The notes under the pieces were generated by a model, which worked only from the letters and a program-made list of their open reading frames with translations, was not told the DNA's origin and searched no databases. Of a stretch of DNA of 64,000 nucleotides, positions 15,959 through 24,995 are shown piece by piece. How positions within the stretch are numbered: the stretch's first letter is position 1; every line of letters begins with the position of its first letter. The stretch spans positions 30,821 to 94,820 of the forward strand of contig DASXUX010000015.1 in the NCBI GenBank assembly GCA_036504595.1, read 5' to 3'. This DNA comes from DASXUX01 sp036504595 (lineage in GTDB: Bacteria; Planctomycetota; SZUA-567; H5-PLA8). Both the position numbers and the translations under genes were made by a program.

Positions 15959-17469
15959 AACAGATCTCCATCGATCCCATGACGCGCCTGGAAGGCCACG
16001 GGCGAATCGAGATTTTCCTGGATGACGAAGGCAGCGTATCCAACGTGTACTTCCAGGTGCCCGAATTGCGCGGATTCGAGCAATTCTGCGTCGGTAGGCA
16101 AGCCGAAGACATGCCGCTGCTGACCAGCCGCATTTGCGGGGTTTGTCCCGAAGCGCACTTGATGGCCGCGACCAAAGCGCTGGACCGGCTGTTTAACGTC
16201 GATCCGCCTCCCACAGCCAAGAAGCTTCGCGAACTGCTGTACAGCGCGTTTTTCGTAACGGACCATACCACACACTTCTACGCTCTCGGTGGACCGGACT
16301 TCATCGTCGGCCCAGACGCGCCGCCCGGCGAACGCAACATCCTGGGAGTTCTGAAGAAGGCCGGCAACGATGTCGGCCGCAGCGTGCTTCAGACGCGCGC
16401 GCGCAATCACGCGGTAATCAAGATCATCGGCGGCCGGGAAATACATCCGACGGGCGCGGTCCCCGGTGGCTGGGCCAAGAGCATCAGCGAAATCGAGCGT
16501 CAACAGATCGAGGCCGCAGCGCGGGAGAACATTACTTTCGCACTCTTTACCCTGGAACTCTTCAATGATCTCGTGCTGAAGAATCCAGCCTATAGGGAAA
16601 TGGTGCTCTCCGATGTGTACCTGCACCGCACCTATTATATGGGAATGGTTGACAGCCAGAATCGATCGAACTTCTACGACGGCCAAGTGCGCGTGGTCAG
16701 TCCCGAGGGCAAGGAAGTCCTGAAGTACGACGCTGCCGACTACGCTCAACATGTCGCCGAGCGCGTGGAGCCCTGGACGTACCTGAAATTCCCGTACTTG
16801 AAAAAGATCGGCTGGAAGGGCTTTACCGACGGCGCGGATAGCGGTGTCTACTGCGCCACCCCGCTGTCTCGGCTCAATGTGTCGGACAGCCTGGCCACGC
16901 CACGCGCACAAAAAGCGTTCGAGAAATTCTATGAGACCTTCGGCAGCAAGAGAGCCGGCGGCCGATTCCAGCCCGTGCACCATCGCCTGGCCACGCACTG
17001 GGCCCGGCTCATCGAATTGCTTTACGCTGCAGAACGCATGCTGGAGCTGAGCTGTGATCCGGAGATCACCTGCCCTTTCGTTCGCGTCATTCCATCCGGA
17101 AAGATCAATCCGGCCGGCGGCATCGGCTGCGTTGAGGCGCCGCGTGGCACGTTAACTCACCATTACCAGGCCGATGAGCGCGGCGTGCTGACCAAAGCAA
17201 ACCTGATCGTTGGCACCACCAACAATCATGCCGCGATGGCCATGAGCCTGCGTCGGGCCGCCGAGCAACTCATCCGCAAAGGCCAGGTCGTCAGCGAGGG
17301 CGTGCTCAACCGCATCGAGATGGCCTTCCGGCTTTACGACCCCTGCTTGTCCTGCGCTACGCACGCCATCGGTCAGATGCCGCTTCAAGTCATCGTGCGC
17401 GATTCGACCGGCAAGGACGTTCGTCAGTTTTCACAGAACATCGGCACAGGCGGAGAGCGCCGGCCATGA
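15955..17469 (+). CDS. mvhA: F420-non-reducing-type [NiFe] hydrogenase large (catalytic) subunit
   Basis: A 504-residue catalytic subunit. The start at 15955 overlaps the mvhG stop. Residues about 59-64 give the L1 motif R-I-C-G-V-C and residues about 462-470 the L2 motif D-P-C-L-S-C-A-T-H, supplying the four cysteines that hold the Ni-Fe(CN)2CO centre. Some 34 residues follow the final His, so a C-terminal tail is expected to be removed by the maturation protease encoded upstream. The sequence fits group 3c (Mvh) rather than membrane-bound uptake enzymes. It overlaps hdrA by four bases. Confidence 0.94.
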   Translation: MKQISIDPMTRLEGHGRIEIFLDDEGSVSNVYFQVPELRGFEQFCVGRQAEDMPLLTSRICGVCPEAHLMAATKALDRLFNVDPPPTAKKLRELLYSAFFVTDHTTHFYALGGPDFIVGPDAPPGERNILGVLKKAGNDVGRSVLQTRARNHAVIKIIGGREIHPTGAVPGGWAKSISEIERQQIEAAARENITFALFTLELFNDLVLKNPAYREMVLSDVYLHRTYYMGMVDSQNRSNFYDGQVRVVSPEGKEVLKYDAADYAQHVAERVEPWTYLKFPYLKKIGWKGFTDGADSGVYCATPLSRLNVSDSLATPRAQKAFEKFYETFGSKRAGGRFQPVHHRLATHWARLIELLYAAERMLELSCDPEITCPFVRVIPSGKINPAGGIGCVEAPRGTLTHHYQADERGVLTKANLIVGTTNNHAAMAMSLRRAAEQLIRKGQVVSEGVLNRIEMAFRLYDPCLSCATHAIGQMPLQVIVRDSTGKDVRQFSQNIGTGGERRP

Positions 17470-19421
17470 ACATCGCCATCTACCTCTGCAAATGCGGCGG
17501 GAATGTCTCCGACAAGATCGACTTTGCGGCGCTGCAGTCGCGCTTTGCTGGCGAGAGCCTGCGGTTTCTCGACCTCAACTTCCCGTGCTCGGAGGATGGT
17601 CAATCCACGATCGAAGAAGATATACGCGCTCACAAACCCGACCGGGTGATCGTCGTGGGCTGTTCGCCGCGCGAGCACGAGAGCACCTTCCGTGGAGTTC
17701 TTTCGCGCGCGGGTATGAATCCGTACCTGATGCAGATCGTCAATGTTCGCGAGCACGTCGCGTGGGTGGTCGCCGATAAAGTTCAGGCAACAGAGAAGGC
17801 TGCTCTTTACCTGCGCGCCGCGATCGAACGCGTAAAACTGCAGGAACCTCTCGAAAAGAAGCTGCTCGACGTGAACTTGTCCACGCTGGTCATCGGCGCC
17901 GGTCCGGCGGGCCTGCGCGCCGCCCTGACGTTGGCGGAAGCCGGCCGCAAGGTGATCCTGGTCGAGAAGAACCCGATCATCGGCGGGCTTCCAGTTCTCT
18001 ACGAGGAGGTCTTTCCGAACCTGGAATGCGGCCCGTGTGTGCTTGAGCCGCTCATGGCCGAAGTGCTTCAGGGACCGCACGCGGAACACATTGAACTGCT
18101 CACGCTCTCGCAGGTGACTGAGGTGCTCGGCTTTTACGGAAACTTCAACGTCAGAATCCGCCGCGAGCCGCGTTATGTCAGCACGCGCACTTGCATCGGG
18201 TGCAGCATGTGTCTGCCGGCCTGCCCGGCCTCCGCGCCGGATGCATTCACGTTCGGGCTGAGTGAACGCAAAGCCATCGCCTTTGCTTTCGTTGGCGGAT
18301 TGCCGAATGCCCCGTTTATCGACCCGCAGAGCTGCATTCGGCTGAAGAACGGTCAGGACTGCAACATCTGCCGCGCGTCCTGCCCGATCGAAAACACGAT
18401 CAACTTTGACGAGCGCCCGCAGGAACTTCAGCGCAACGTCGGCGCGATCGTCGTCGCTGCCGGCGGCGGGCTTTACGACTGCTCCGCGTTGCCCCAACTC
18501 GGCTTTGGAAGTATTCCGAACGTTGTTCACAGTCTGCAGTTTGAGCGCCTGCTCTCGTCCAATGGACCCTCGGGCGGCAAACTGGTGACGAAGGATGGCT
18601 CGCCGGCTAAACGCGTCGCGGTCGTCCACTGCGTGGGCAGCCTGGACGCGTGCCACAAGCATTACTGCTCCTCTGTCTGCTGTTCTTACGCATTTAAGTT
18701 CAGCCATTTAATCCAGAAGAAGGAGCCAGCCGCAGAGATCACGCACTACTTCAAGGCGCTGTGCCTCCCCGGTAAGCATGACCACAAACTGTACACACAC
18801 GCACTGCACGACTCGCGCACGAAAATGGTCCAGTACGCTGATCTCTCACAGATGAAGATCCGCGCCGCCGGAGCTGAGGCGAAGGGAGTTGAGGTCCGCC
18901 TGGCTGATTCGCAGCCTTCCGAATACGACATGGTCGTGCTCTGTCCCGCCATCGTTCCAGGCGCGGACGCGGGCAAGTTGGGCAAGCTGCTGGACATCAC
19001 TGCCGACCGGGAAGGCTTCTTCGAAGAGCGGCATGGGATGGTCGAATCGTCGAAAACAAAAGTGCGCGGCGTCTATCTCGCGGGGACGTGCCGCGCACCG
19101 ATGAACATTCAGCAAGCGACCAGCGAGGGCGCCGCGGCAGCCGGCAACATTCTGGCTGCGCTGGTGGAAGGCCGAAAGCTGGAGATCGAGCCGGTTGTTG
19201 CCTGGGTGGACGCCGAGCGGTGCTCTGGATGCCTGTGCTGCGTTCCGGTCTGCCCGTACAAGGCTATTCGTCACGATCCAGTAAAGGACGTCGCGGAAGT
19301 CAACGCGGTGCTCTGCACCGGCTGCGGCACCTGCGTCGCATCCTGTCCGATCGAAGCAATCAAGGGCGCGCACTTCACCAAGGCCCAGATCATGGCTGAG
19401 CTCAAAGGAGTGCTGGCATGA
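17466..19421 (+). CDS. hdrA: Heterodisulfide reductase subunit A-like flavoprotein
   Basis: A 651-residue FAD and iron-sulfur protein, the electron-bifurcating core of Mvh-Hdr complexes. The N-terminal domain has C-K-C-G-G-N, F-P-C-S-E-D-G-Q and G-C-S-P-R-E-H-E-S-T-F-R, close to methanogen HdrA. Next come a ferredoxin-type insert (C-I-G-C-S-M-C-L-P-A-C-P and C-N-I-C-R-A-S-C-P), a Rossmann FAD motif G-A-G-P-A-G near residue 140, and the C-V-G-S...Y-C-S-S-V-C-C segment. Two C-terminal [4Fe-4S] motifs (C-S-G-C-L-C-C-V-P-V-C-P and C-T-G-C-G-T-C-V-A-S-C-P) complete it. It overlaps mvhA and mvhD by 4 bp each. HdrB and HdrC are not in the window. Confidence 0.93.
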   Translation: MNIAIYLCKCGGNVSDKIDFAALQSRFAGESLRFLDLNFPCSEDGQSTIEEDIRAHKPDRVIVVGCSPREHESTFRGVLSRAGMNPYLMQIVNVREHVAWVVADKVQATEKAALYLRAAIERVKLQEPLEKKLLDVNLSTLVIGAGPAGLRAALTLAEAGRKVILVEKNPIIGGLPVLYEEVFPNLECGPCVLEPLMAEVLQGPHAEHIELLTLSQVTEVLGFYGNFNVRIRREPRYVSTRTCIGCSMCLPACPASAPDAFTFGLSERKAIAFAFVGGLPNAPFIDPQSCIRLKNGQDCNICRASCPIENTINFDERPQELQRNVGAIVVAAGGGLYDCSALPQLGFGSIPNVVHSLQFERLLSSNGPSGGKLVTKDGSPAKRVAVVHCVGSLDACHKHYCSSVCCSYAFKFSHLIQKKEPAAEITHYFKALCLPGKHDHKLYTHALHDSRTKMVQYADLSQMKIRAAGAEAKGVEVRLADSQPSEYDMVVLCPAIVPGADAGKLGKLLDITADREGFFEERHGMVESSKTKVRGVYLAGTCRAPMNIQQATSEGAAAAGNILAALVEGRKLEIEPVVAWVDAERCSGCLCCVPVCPYKAIRHDPVKDVAEVNAVLCTGCGTCVASCPIEAIKGAHFTKAQIMAELKGVLA

Positions 19422-19903
19422 GCGTACAGCAACTGGGTGTTCCGGCCCCCATCAACGGCAAGAATGCCCTCGCCAGTGGCTTCGAGCCGAAGATCATCGC
19501 GTTCCTGTGCAACTGGTGTGCTTACGCCGGCGCCGACAAGGCCGGGACCGCTCAAGTTCCGTTCGCGCCCAATGTCCGCGAGATTCGCGTCATGTGCAGC
19601 GGCCGCGTCGATCCGCAGTTCATCCTGAGCTCATTTGAGGGTGGTGCCGATGGCGTGCTGGTTTTGGGCTGCCATCCTGGCGATTGTCACTACAAAGAGC
19701 AGAACTATCGTGCGATTCAGCGTCATGTGCTTGTAGCGAGATTGCTTGAGCAGTTCGGGATTTCCGCCAAACGCTGCCGCTTCGATTATGTGTCGGCGGC
19801 GGAAGGCGAGCGCTTCGCGAAACTGATCACGGAGATGACTGAGACCATCCGCGAACTGGGTCCGCTGCAAAAGCAGCCAACGGCTGGCGGGGCTTCTTTT
19901 TAG
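19418..19903 (+). CDS. mvhD: Methyl-viologen-reducing hydrogenase delta subunit (Mvh-to-Hdr electron carrier)
   Basis: A 161-residue [2Fe-2S] protein of the MvhD/FlpD family. The signature C-N-W-C-A-Y-A-G-A-D, then C-S-G-R-V-D and G-C-H-P-G-D-C-H-Y are all present, with AAAGGAG before the start. It links the hydrogenase to HdrA, and its gene directly follows hdrA with a 4-bp overlap. The C-terminal tail is Gly/Ala/Ser-rich. Confidence 0.93.
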   Translation: MSVQQLGVPAPINGKNALASGFEPKIIAFLCNWCAYAGADKAGTAQVPFAPNVREIRVMCSGRVDPQFILSSFEGGADGVLVLGCHPGDCHYKEQNYRAIQRHVLVARLLEQFGISAKRCRFDYVSAAEGERFAKLITEMTETIRELGPLQKQPTAGGASF

Positions 19904-19915
19904 CTTGGGGGGTAT

Positions 19916-20143
19916 ATGGCAACGGTTCAACTCGACACGCGGGGGCTGAAATGTCCCATGCCGGTATTGAAGATGACTGAGAGGCTGGTAAAGAAAGAAA
20001 TCACCTCCGGCGATGTGCTCGAAGTGACCGCCGACTGCGACACATTCGAGCGAGACGTGCGGGAGTGGTGTAAGAACTTTAAGAAGGTAATGATTGTTTT
20101 TAAGGAGCAGGGGATACTGAAGATCGCACAGGTCCAGATCTAG
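19916..20143 (+). CDS. TusA-family sulfur-carrier protein, copy 1
   Basis: A 75-residue member of the TusA/SirA family. It has the sulfur-carrying motif L-K-C-P-M-P near residues 11-16 and a second Cys in E-W-C-K-N-F. The ribosome site is a run of six G residues. It starts 12 bp after mvhD, so it belongs to the hydrogenase-HdrA operon. TusA proteins carry persulfide sulfur; placement behind hdrA recalls sulfur-linked Hdr systems, although this HdrA is of the methanogen type. It is a near twin of the next gene. Confidence 0.9.
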   Translation: MATVQLDTRGLKCPMPVLKMTERLVKKEITSGDVLEVTADCDTFERDVREWCKNFKKVMIVFKEQGILKIAQVQI

Positions 20144-20220
20144 CCGCGGTGTTTTCACCAGTGAGCACACGCCGGCTGTTGAATGCGGAACCAGGGTTGC
20201 TTAATTGGAGGGATACGAAA

Positions 20221-20448
20221 ATGGCCATCGTTCAACTCGACGCGCGGGGTATGAAATGCCCCATGCCTGTTCTGAAGATGACGGAGAGGCTGGTGAAGCA
20301 GGAAGTCAAGGCCGGCGACGTCCTCGAAGTCACCGCCGACTGCGACACCTTCGAGCGCGACGTGCGGGAGTGGTGCAAGAACTTCAAGAAAGTGATGATC
20401 GTCTACAAAGAACAAGGGGCATCGAAGGTCGCACAGGTACAGATTTAA
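20221..20448 (+). CDS. TusA-family sulfur-carrier protein, copy 2
   Basis: A 75-residue paralogue of the preceding protein, differing at a small minority of positions and keeping the C-P-M-P motif and the E-W-C Cys. The start at 20221 is set by GGAGGG about 10 bases upstream; longer readings would add repeat-like residues. The gap to copy 1 is 77 bp. The pair looks like a recent tandem duplication kept in one operon, perhaps giving two carriers with different partners. It converges on cheB, with 3 bp between the stop codons. Confidence 0.9.
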   Translation: MAIVQLDARGMKCPMPVLKMTERLVKQEVKAGDVLEVTADCDTFERDVREWCKNFKKVMIVYKEQGASKVAQVQI

Positions 20449-20451
20449 GCC

Positions 20452-21522
20452 TTACCTGACCTCTTCGATGCCGGCTAGCAGCCCGAGGATCGCCGGCCCC
20501 AGGTCTTCCAGCGGGACCAGCTTCTCCGCTGCGCCGATCTGCCACGCCACTTTGGGCATGCCGAAGACGACGCTGCTCGCTTCGTCCTGAGCCAGCGTCC
20601 GCGCCCCGGCAGCCCGCATGGCCTTCAGCCCATCAGCGCCGTCCCGCCCCATGCCCGTCATCAGCACGCCAATGGCCGCCGAACCGGCTTCGCTCGCGAT
20701 GGATTGCATAAGCATATCCACCGATGGGCAGTGCCCGTTCACGGGTTCGCCGGGTTTGACTTTGACCTTGTAGACGTTGTGATCGCGCTTGACGGTGAAC
20801 TGGAACCCACCCGGCGCCACCAGAACACGGCCAGGAAGGATCAGGTCGCCGTCTTCCGCTTCTTTGACCTCCATCGCGCAGAGGCTATTGAGCCGCGCTG
20901 CAAACAGCCGCGTAAACCCCGGCGGCATATGTTGCACCACCACGATGCCAGGGGTCGAGTTCGGCAAGCTCGACAGAACATCGCGCAGCGCTTCGGTGCC
21001 GCCCGTGGAGGCCCCCAACGCAATGATCTTGAAGGAGTGGCCGCGGGTTGTCCGGGCCACAGCACGAACCTGCGAGGCACGTCTGGGCCGGCTTTGCGTA
21101 TGTTTCCAGTGCGAGACATCCACGCACGCAGCGATCTTAATCTTGGTCCGCAACTCCTGGAGCATGTCGTCCAGGTTGCGGCCGGAGTCTGCTTTGGGCT
21201 TGGTGACGATGTCAACCGCGCCGGCGGCCAGAGCATCCAGGGCCACTTGCTTCCCCGGTTCCGTCAACGCGCTGACAATGACCGCGGGCAAAGGATACTG
21301 CGGCATCAGTTTGCGGAGGAAGTCGATTCCATTCATCCGCGGCATTTCTACGTCAAGCGTTAAGACCTGCGGCCGCAATTCGATGATCTTCTGGCTGGCA
21401 ACATAAGGATCTGAAGCGGTGCCGACAACTTCCAGGTCCGGATCGGCGGCCAAGCCCTTGGCCAGCAGATCGCATACGAGCTCGGAATCATCCACGATCA
21501 ACACGCGAATTCTGCCGGACAT
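20452..21522 (-). CDS. cheB: Chemotaxis protein-glutamate methylesterase CheB
   Basis: A 356-residue response regulator and methylesterase/deamidase that removes methyl groups from chemoreceptors. The receiver domain has V-D-D-S and the acceptor Asp in L-T-L-D-V-E-M-P. The esterase domain has the catalytic Ser in A-S-T-G-G-T, His in V-V-Q-H-M-P-P-G-F-T, and Asp in G-M-G-R-D-G-A-D-G. The ATG at 21522 overlaps the cheR stop (TGATG), with AAAGGA upstream. It works with CheR on the MCP encoded next to them. Confidence 0.95.
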   Translation of the reverse strand: MSGRIRVLIVDDSELVCDLLAKGLAADPDLEVVGTASDPYVASQKIIELRPQVLTLDVEMPRMNGIDFLRKLMPQYPLPAVIVSALTEPGKQVALDALAAGAVDIVTKPKADSGRNLDDMLQELRTKIKIAACVDVSHWKHTQSRPRRASQVRAVARTTRGHSFKIIALGASTGGTEALRDVLSSLPNSTPGIVVVQHMPPGFTRLFAARLNSLCAMEVKEAEDGDLILPGRVLVAPGGFQFTVKRDHNVYKVKVKPGEPVNGHCPSVDMLMQSIASEAGSAAIGVLMTGMGRDGADGLKAMRAAGARTLAQDEASSVVFGMPKVAWQIGAAEKLVPLEDLGPAILGLLAGIEEVR

Positions 21523-22397
21523 CAAGCCTGTCCTTTCTGGTACACCGCGGGACGAACATATTCGTATGGACAGCGGCTGCGTTCAAGTGCTTCGGAATGT
21601 CCGATGAACAGATACCCTCCCGGCGCCGTCGCGTCGTAGAGGCGTTGCACCAGCGCCTCGCGAGCGGGCGCGTCAAAGTACATCATTACGTTGCGGCAGA
21701 AAATCACATGAAACGGTTTCTTGAAGGGGAAAGCCGGGTTTATCAGATTGAAGCGCCGGAAGGTCACTTCCTGCCGAACTCGGTCTGTGACTGCCAGCAG
21801 CCCTTTTCCCTTTTGCCTGAAGTAACGGTACTTCAGCGTTGGAGGCACCAGTTCAGCTCGGTCCTCCGGGTAGATTCCTGCGCGAGCAAACGACAGCGCG
21901 TGTGTCGAAATATCCGTCGCCAGCACCCCTGCGCTCCACTGTGGGTACTCCAAGCCGAAGTACTCCAGCAGCAGCATCGCCAGCGTGTACGCCTCTTCAC
22001 CTGTCGCGCAGCCGGCGCACCAGATGCGCAAATCGGGGGAATCCTCAGCACGCAACCGCGCAATTGTCTGTGGCAGCACCTGCGAAAGGAGAACCTCGAA
22101 ATGCAACTGCTCGCGGAAGAAGAACGTGTGGTTGGTTGAGATGCGGTCCGCCAGTTCGCTGACGGCCTGACCGCTCTGGTCCTGCGCGAGGTAGTTCAGG
22201 TACTCTTCGAAATTCCTAAGCTTCTTGCGCTGCAGCACGTCGTACAGCCTGCTAATGACCAGTTGCCGTTTCTTCTCCGACAAACTGATCCCGAAGCGCG
22301 CATAGATGATCCCGCGCAACTGTTCAAACTCATCGTCCGACAGCCGCGGCAGCGTCAACATGCCTGGTGGCAGGCGCACCTCGGGAATCAGCGGCAA
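21522..22397 (-). CDS. cheR: Chemotaxis protein methyltransferase CheR
   Basis: A 291-residue SAM-dependent methyltransferase acting on receptor glutamates. The N-terminal helical domain is followed by T-N-H-T-F-F-F-R-E and the SAM-binding I-W-C-A-G-C-A-T-G-E-E-A-Y, then D-I-S and C-R-N-V-M-M-Y-F typical of CheR. The TTG at 22397 has GAGGAG at the right distance; an ATG at 22361 is the alternative but lacks a ribosome site. It is coupled to cheB and follows the MCP gene in the same direction. Confidence 0.93.
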   Translation of the reverse strand: MPLIPEVRLPPGMLTLPRLSDDEFEQLRGIIYARFGISLSEKKRQLVISRLYDVLQRKKLRNFEEYLNYLAQDQSGQAVSELADRISTNHTFFFREQLHFEVLLSQVLPQTIARLRAEDSPDLRIWCAGCATGEEAYTLAMLLLEYFGLEYPQWSAGVLATDISTHALSFARAGIYPEDRAELVPPTLKYRYFRQKGKGLLAVTDRVRQEVTFRRFNLINPAFPFKKPFHVIFCRNVMMYFDAPAREALVQRLYDATAPGGYLFIGHSEALERSRCPYEYVRPAVYQKGQA

Positions 22398-22441
22398 CAG
22401 TCATCTCCTCACTACTCAGCACTCCAACACTCACCAGCCGC

Positions 22442-24343
22442 TCAGTACTTCCCGAATTCCTTGTCATCCAGCACAATAACGTCCTGTGGCTTTGCCGGCC
22501 GATGCTCCAGACGCTTGGCGGGCTGCGGCGAGGGCTTGGCATCCCGGACTCCCGCCAGTTGGCCGCTGGACCCGGCGGGTATAAATGGCCGGTTCTCGGC
22601 GCTCTTGCTCTGTACCCCAAGTTTGAAGCGCGCCAGCAATTGTTGCAGGTGCAGCGCCTGACTCGACAATTCTTCGGCGGCAGCAGCCGTCTCTTCCGCA
22701 TTGGCCGTGGTCTGTTGCGTGACCCGGTCGATCTGCGCGATGCCCTCAGAGACCTGCGCGATGCCGCGCGCCTGCTCGTCGCTGGCCACGGCGATCTCAC
22801 CGACAAGTTTGGCGGCCTGCACAATATGTGTAACGATATCCGTCAGCGCTTTGGCGGTCTGTTCTACGACGGACAGACCGGTCTCGACTTTCTTGTTCGA
22901 GGTTTCGATCATCTCTGCCGTGGCCCGCGCGGCTTTTGCGCTGCGGCTGGCGAGATTTCGCACTTCTTCGGCTACCACCGCGAAACCTTTGCCATGGCGC
23001 CCCGCACGTGCGGCTTCGACGGCAGCGTTAAGTGCGAGCAAGTTTGTCTGAAACGCGATGTCGTCGATCACCTTGATGATCTTGCCGATCTCCATGCTGG
23101 ATACGCTGATTTCGCCGATTGCGTAGACGAGCGTCTGCATCTGCTTGTTGCCTTCTTCGGCGGCGTTCCGCGTCGTGCTCGTCAGCCGGTTGGCCTGCGC
23201 CGCATTCTCGGCGGTGTTCTTGGTCAACGACCGGATTTGGGTCATTGAACTGCTGATCTCCTCGATCGACGCCGCCTGTTGGGTCGCCCCTGCCGACAAG
23301 GACTGGCTGGCGCCGCTGATCTGCTCGGCCCCCGCCGCAACCTGGTTGGCTGCTTCGCTCACTTCACCGATCAGCCTGCGCAGGCTCGCCACCATCATCT
23401 GCAGCGAGCGGGCCAAAGCATCCTTGTCCGACTTGGCCGTGACCTCCACCGTCAGATCCCCCGCTGCAATGCTGACCGCGGATTCCAATTTCGCTTGCTG
23501 TGCGTGCGCCATGTCCTTGAATGCATGAGCCATGCGGCCGATCTCGTCCTCCGACTGGCACTGCACCTGCTGCGAAAAATCACCCTGCGCAATGCTCTGC
23601 GCGGCCGTGGTCAAGGACGATACAGTCTGCAGAATTCCCCGCGTGATGAAGAAAGCAAGCAATGAAGGAACAACCAACCCGAGCACGCCCAGCCACAGCA
23701 GCGAGCGGGTGCTGTCGGAGACATCATGGGCCACCTTGGTTTCGCTGCCACTCAGGTTTTCCCGCACCAGCGGTACCAGGTTGGCGATCGCATCACGGTG
23801 TTTCTTATAGGCGTTCTTAAGCGATCCGTAAGCAATCTGGCGGAGTTTCTCGCGCTGGACGTTAGCGCCAGCAGGGGCGGCCTCGGAAGCGCGGGGAGCG
23901 ACAAGCAGCTCTGGCCTGCAAAGCGGAAGGAACTCGCTTCTGTATATCTCGAAGAACTCCTTGACCGGCAGATAGCTCTCCTTGATCAGCTTGTTGACGT
24001 TGACATCCAGTTTGACGGCGGCGGCCTCCCAATAGTCATGACGCTGTCTGTATTCGCCGCTGAGTTCCTCCATTTTTCGCAAATTCGTCTTCAGCTCATC
24101 AGCATCCGTGTCTTCTGCGATCTGCAGAATCGTCAGATACGGCTCAATGATCGTCTGCGGCGGCGGCAGAATATCCGCAAGCAGTTCCTCGCTCTGCGCG
24201 ATCTGGTTGTACCGCGGCCCGCCCACCTTGTACGCCTCTAGGGCGAGATACGCCGTCAGCGCAAAGGCTGCAAAGGCTGTACAGAAGACCGCGACCTGTA
24301 TGGCCAACCGGCTGCGCAGCGAAAGATCCTGAAAGCCTGCCAT
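22442..24343 (-). CDS. Methyl-accepting chemotaxis protein (transmembrane chemoreceptor)
   Basis: A 633-residue receptor. It has an N-terminal membrane segment (about residues 14-34), a helical extracytoplasmic sensor domain of about 180 residues, a second membrane segment near 215-237, a HAMP domain, and a long coiled-coil signalling domain with the conserved hairpin tip (I-D-D-I-A-F-Q-T-N-L-L-A-L-N-A-A-V-E-A-A-R). A strong AAGGAG site precedes the ATG. The ligand is unknown; the helical sensor suggests a four-helix-bundle type. It is the only receptor in this cluster. Confidence 0.95.
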   Translation of the reverse strand: MAGFQDLSLRSRLAIQVAVFCTAFAAFALTAYLALEAYKVGGPRYNQIAQSEELLADILPPPQTIIEPYLTILQIAEDTDADELKTNLRKMEELSGEYRQRHDYWEAAAVKLDVNVNKLIKESYLPVKEFFEIYRSEFLPLCRPELLVAPRASEAAPAGANVQREKLRQIAYGSLKNAYKKHRDAIANLVPLVRENLSGSETKVAHDVSDSTRSLLWLGVLGLVVPSLLAFFITRGILQTVSSLTTAAQSIAQGDFSQQVQCQSEDEIGRMAHAFKDMAHAQQAKLESAVSIAAGDLTVEVTAKSDKDALARSLQMMVASLRRLIGEVSEAANQVAAGAEQISGASQSLSAGATQQAASIEEISSSMTQIRSLTKNTAENAAQANRLTSTTRNAAEEGNKQMQTLVYAIGEISVSSMEIGKIIKVIDDIAFQTNLLALNAAVEAARAGRHGKGFAVVAEEVRNLASRSAKAARATAEMIETSNKKVETGLSVVEQTAKALTDIVTHIVQAAKLVGEIAVASDEQARGIAQVSEGIAQIDRVTQQTTANAEETAAAAEELSSQALHLQQLLARFKLGVQSKSAENRPFIPAGSSGQLAGVRDAKPSPQPAKRLEHRPAKPQDVIVLDDKEFGKY

Positions 24344-24399
24344 GGTTTCTTCTCCTTAAATGTCTGTTCACCAGCTATCTAACTGCCAGAAACCATACC

Positions 24400-24918
24400 T
24401 CACGGCTGCAGCGCACCGACCTGAGCCGTCTCCGAATCGAGCAGCAGTTTGTTCACGTCCAGAAGAATCTTAACCGTCTCGCCGGCGCGGCCCATGCCCT
24501 TGATGTAGCGGCTCGCCGGGCCGCTGGTGAGTTTGGGCGGTAGAGAGACCTGCTGTCCCGGTATCAGCAACACGTCAGAAACGCTGTCCACCACCAGCCC
24601 AACACTCATGTCCTGGAGTTGCACCACGATGAAGCACGTCCGGTCGTCGTAGGGCCGCGCCGGAAGCCGGAAGCGCGCGCGCACGTCGATGACCGGCACC
24701 ACCCGGCCCCGCAAGTTGATCACGCCTTTCAGGTAGTCAGGCATATCCGGCACTTCCGTGATCCTCTGTGCGGTGACAATCTCGAGGACACAAGCGATCT
24801 CAACGCCGTACTCTTCTTCCGCAATACGGAAGGTGAGATACTTGTCTTTCTGGGAGTCCTCGTCTTCCTCGAACTGATCGTCCTCATCGAGGACGTCCCG
24901 CTCTTTGGCGTTAGCCAT
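24400..24918 (-). CDS. cheW: Chemotaxis coupling protein CheW
   Basis: A 172-residue adaptor joining receptor and CheA. An acidic N-terminal extension of about 25 residues (Asp/Glu-rich) precedes the CheW fold (I-A-E-E-E-Y-G-V-E, I-T-E-V-P-D-M-P-D-Y-L-K-G-V-I-N-L-R-G, then V-I-D-V). AAGGGGA lies before the ATG. The acidic extension is not typical of minimal CheW proteins. It lies between the cheA and MCP genes, all in the same direction. Confidence 0.94.
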   Translation of the reverse strand: MANAKERDVLDEDDQFEEDEDSQKDKYLTFRIAEEEYGVEIACVLEIVTAQRITEVPDMPDYLKGVINLRGRVVPVIDVRARFRLPARPYDDRTCFIVVQLQDMSVGLVVDSVSDVLLIPGQQVSLPPKLTSGPASRYIKGMGRAGETVKILLDVNKLLLDSETAQVGALQP

Positions 24919-24935
24919 CGTAAAGTCCCCTTAAC

Positions 24936-24992
24936 GGCAGGGCTCAGCACAAGCTATCTCTGAACCCTGAACCCTGACCCCCGAACCCTGCC
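24936..24992. repeat. Heptamer repeats (TGAACCC) with inverted partner
   Basis: Four imperfect copies of TGAACCC run tandemly at about 24960-24988. A complementary GGCAGGGCTCAG stretch lies just before it (about 24936-24947), so a hairpin can form between the cheA stop and the cheW start. It belongs to the short-period intergenic repeat class seen elsewhere in the window. Confidence 0.6.
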
Positions 24993-24995
24993 GTA

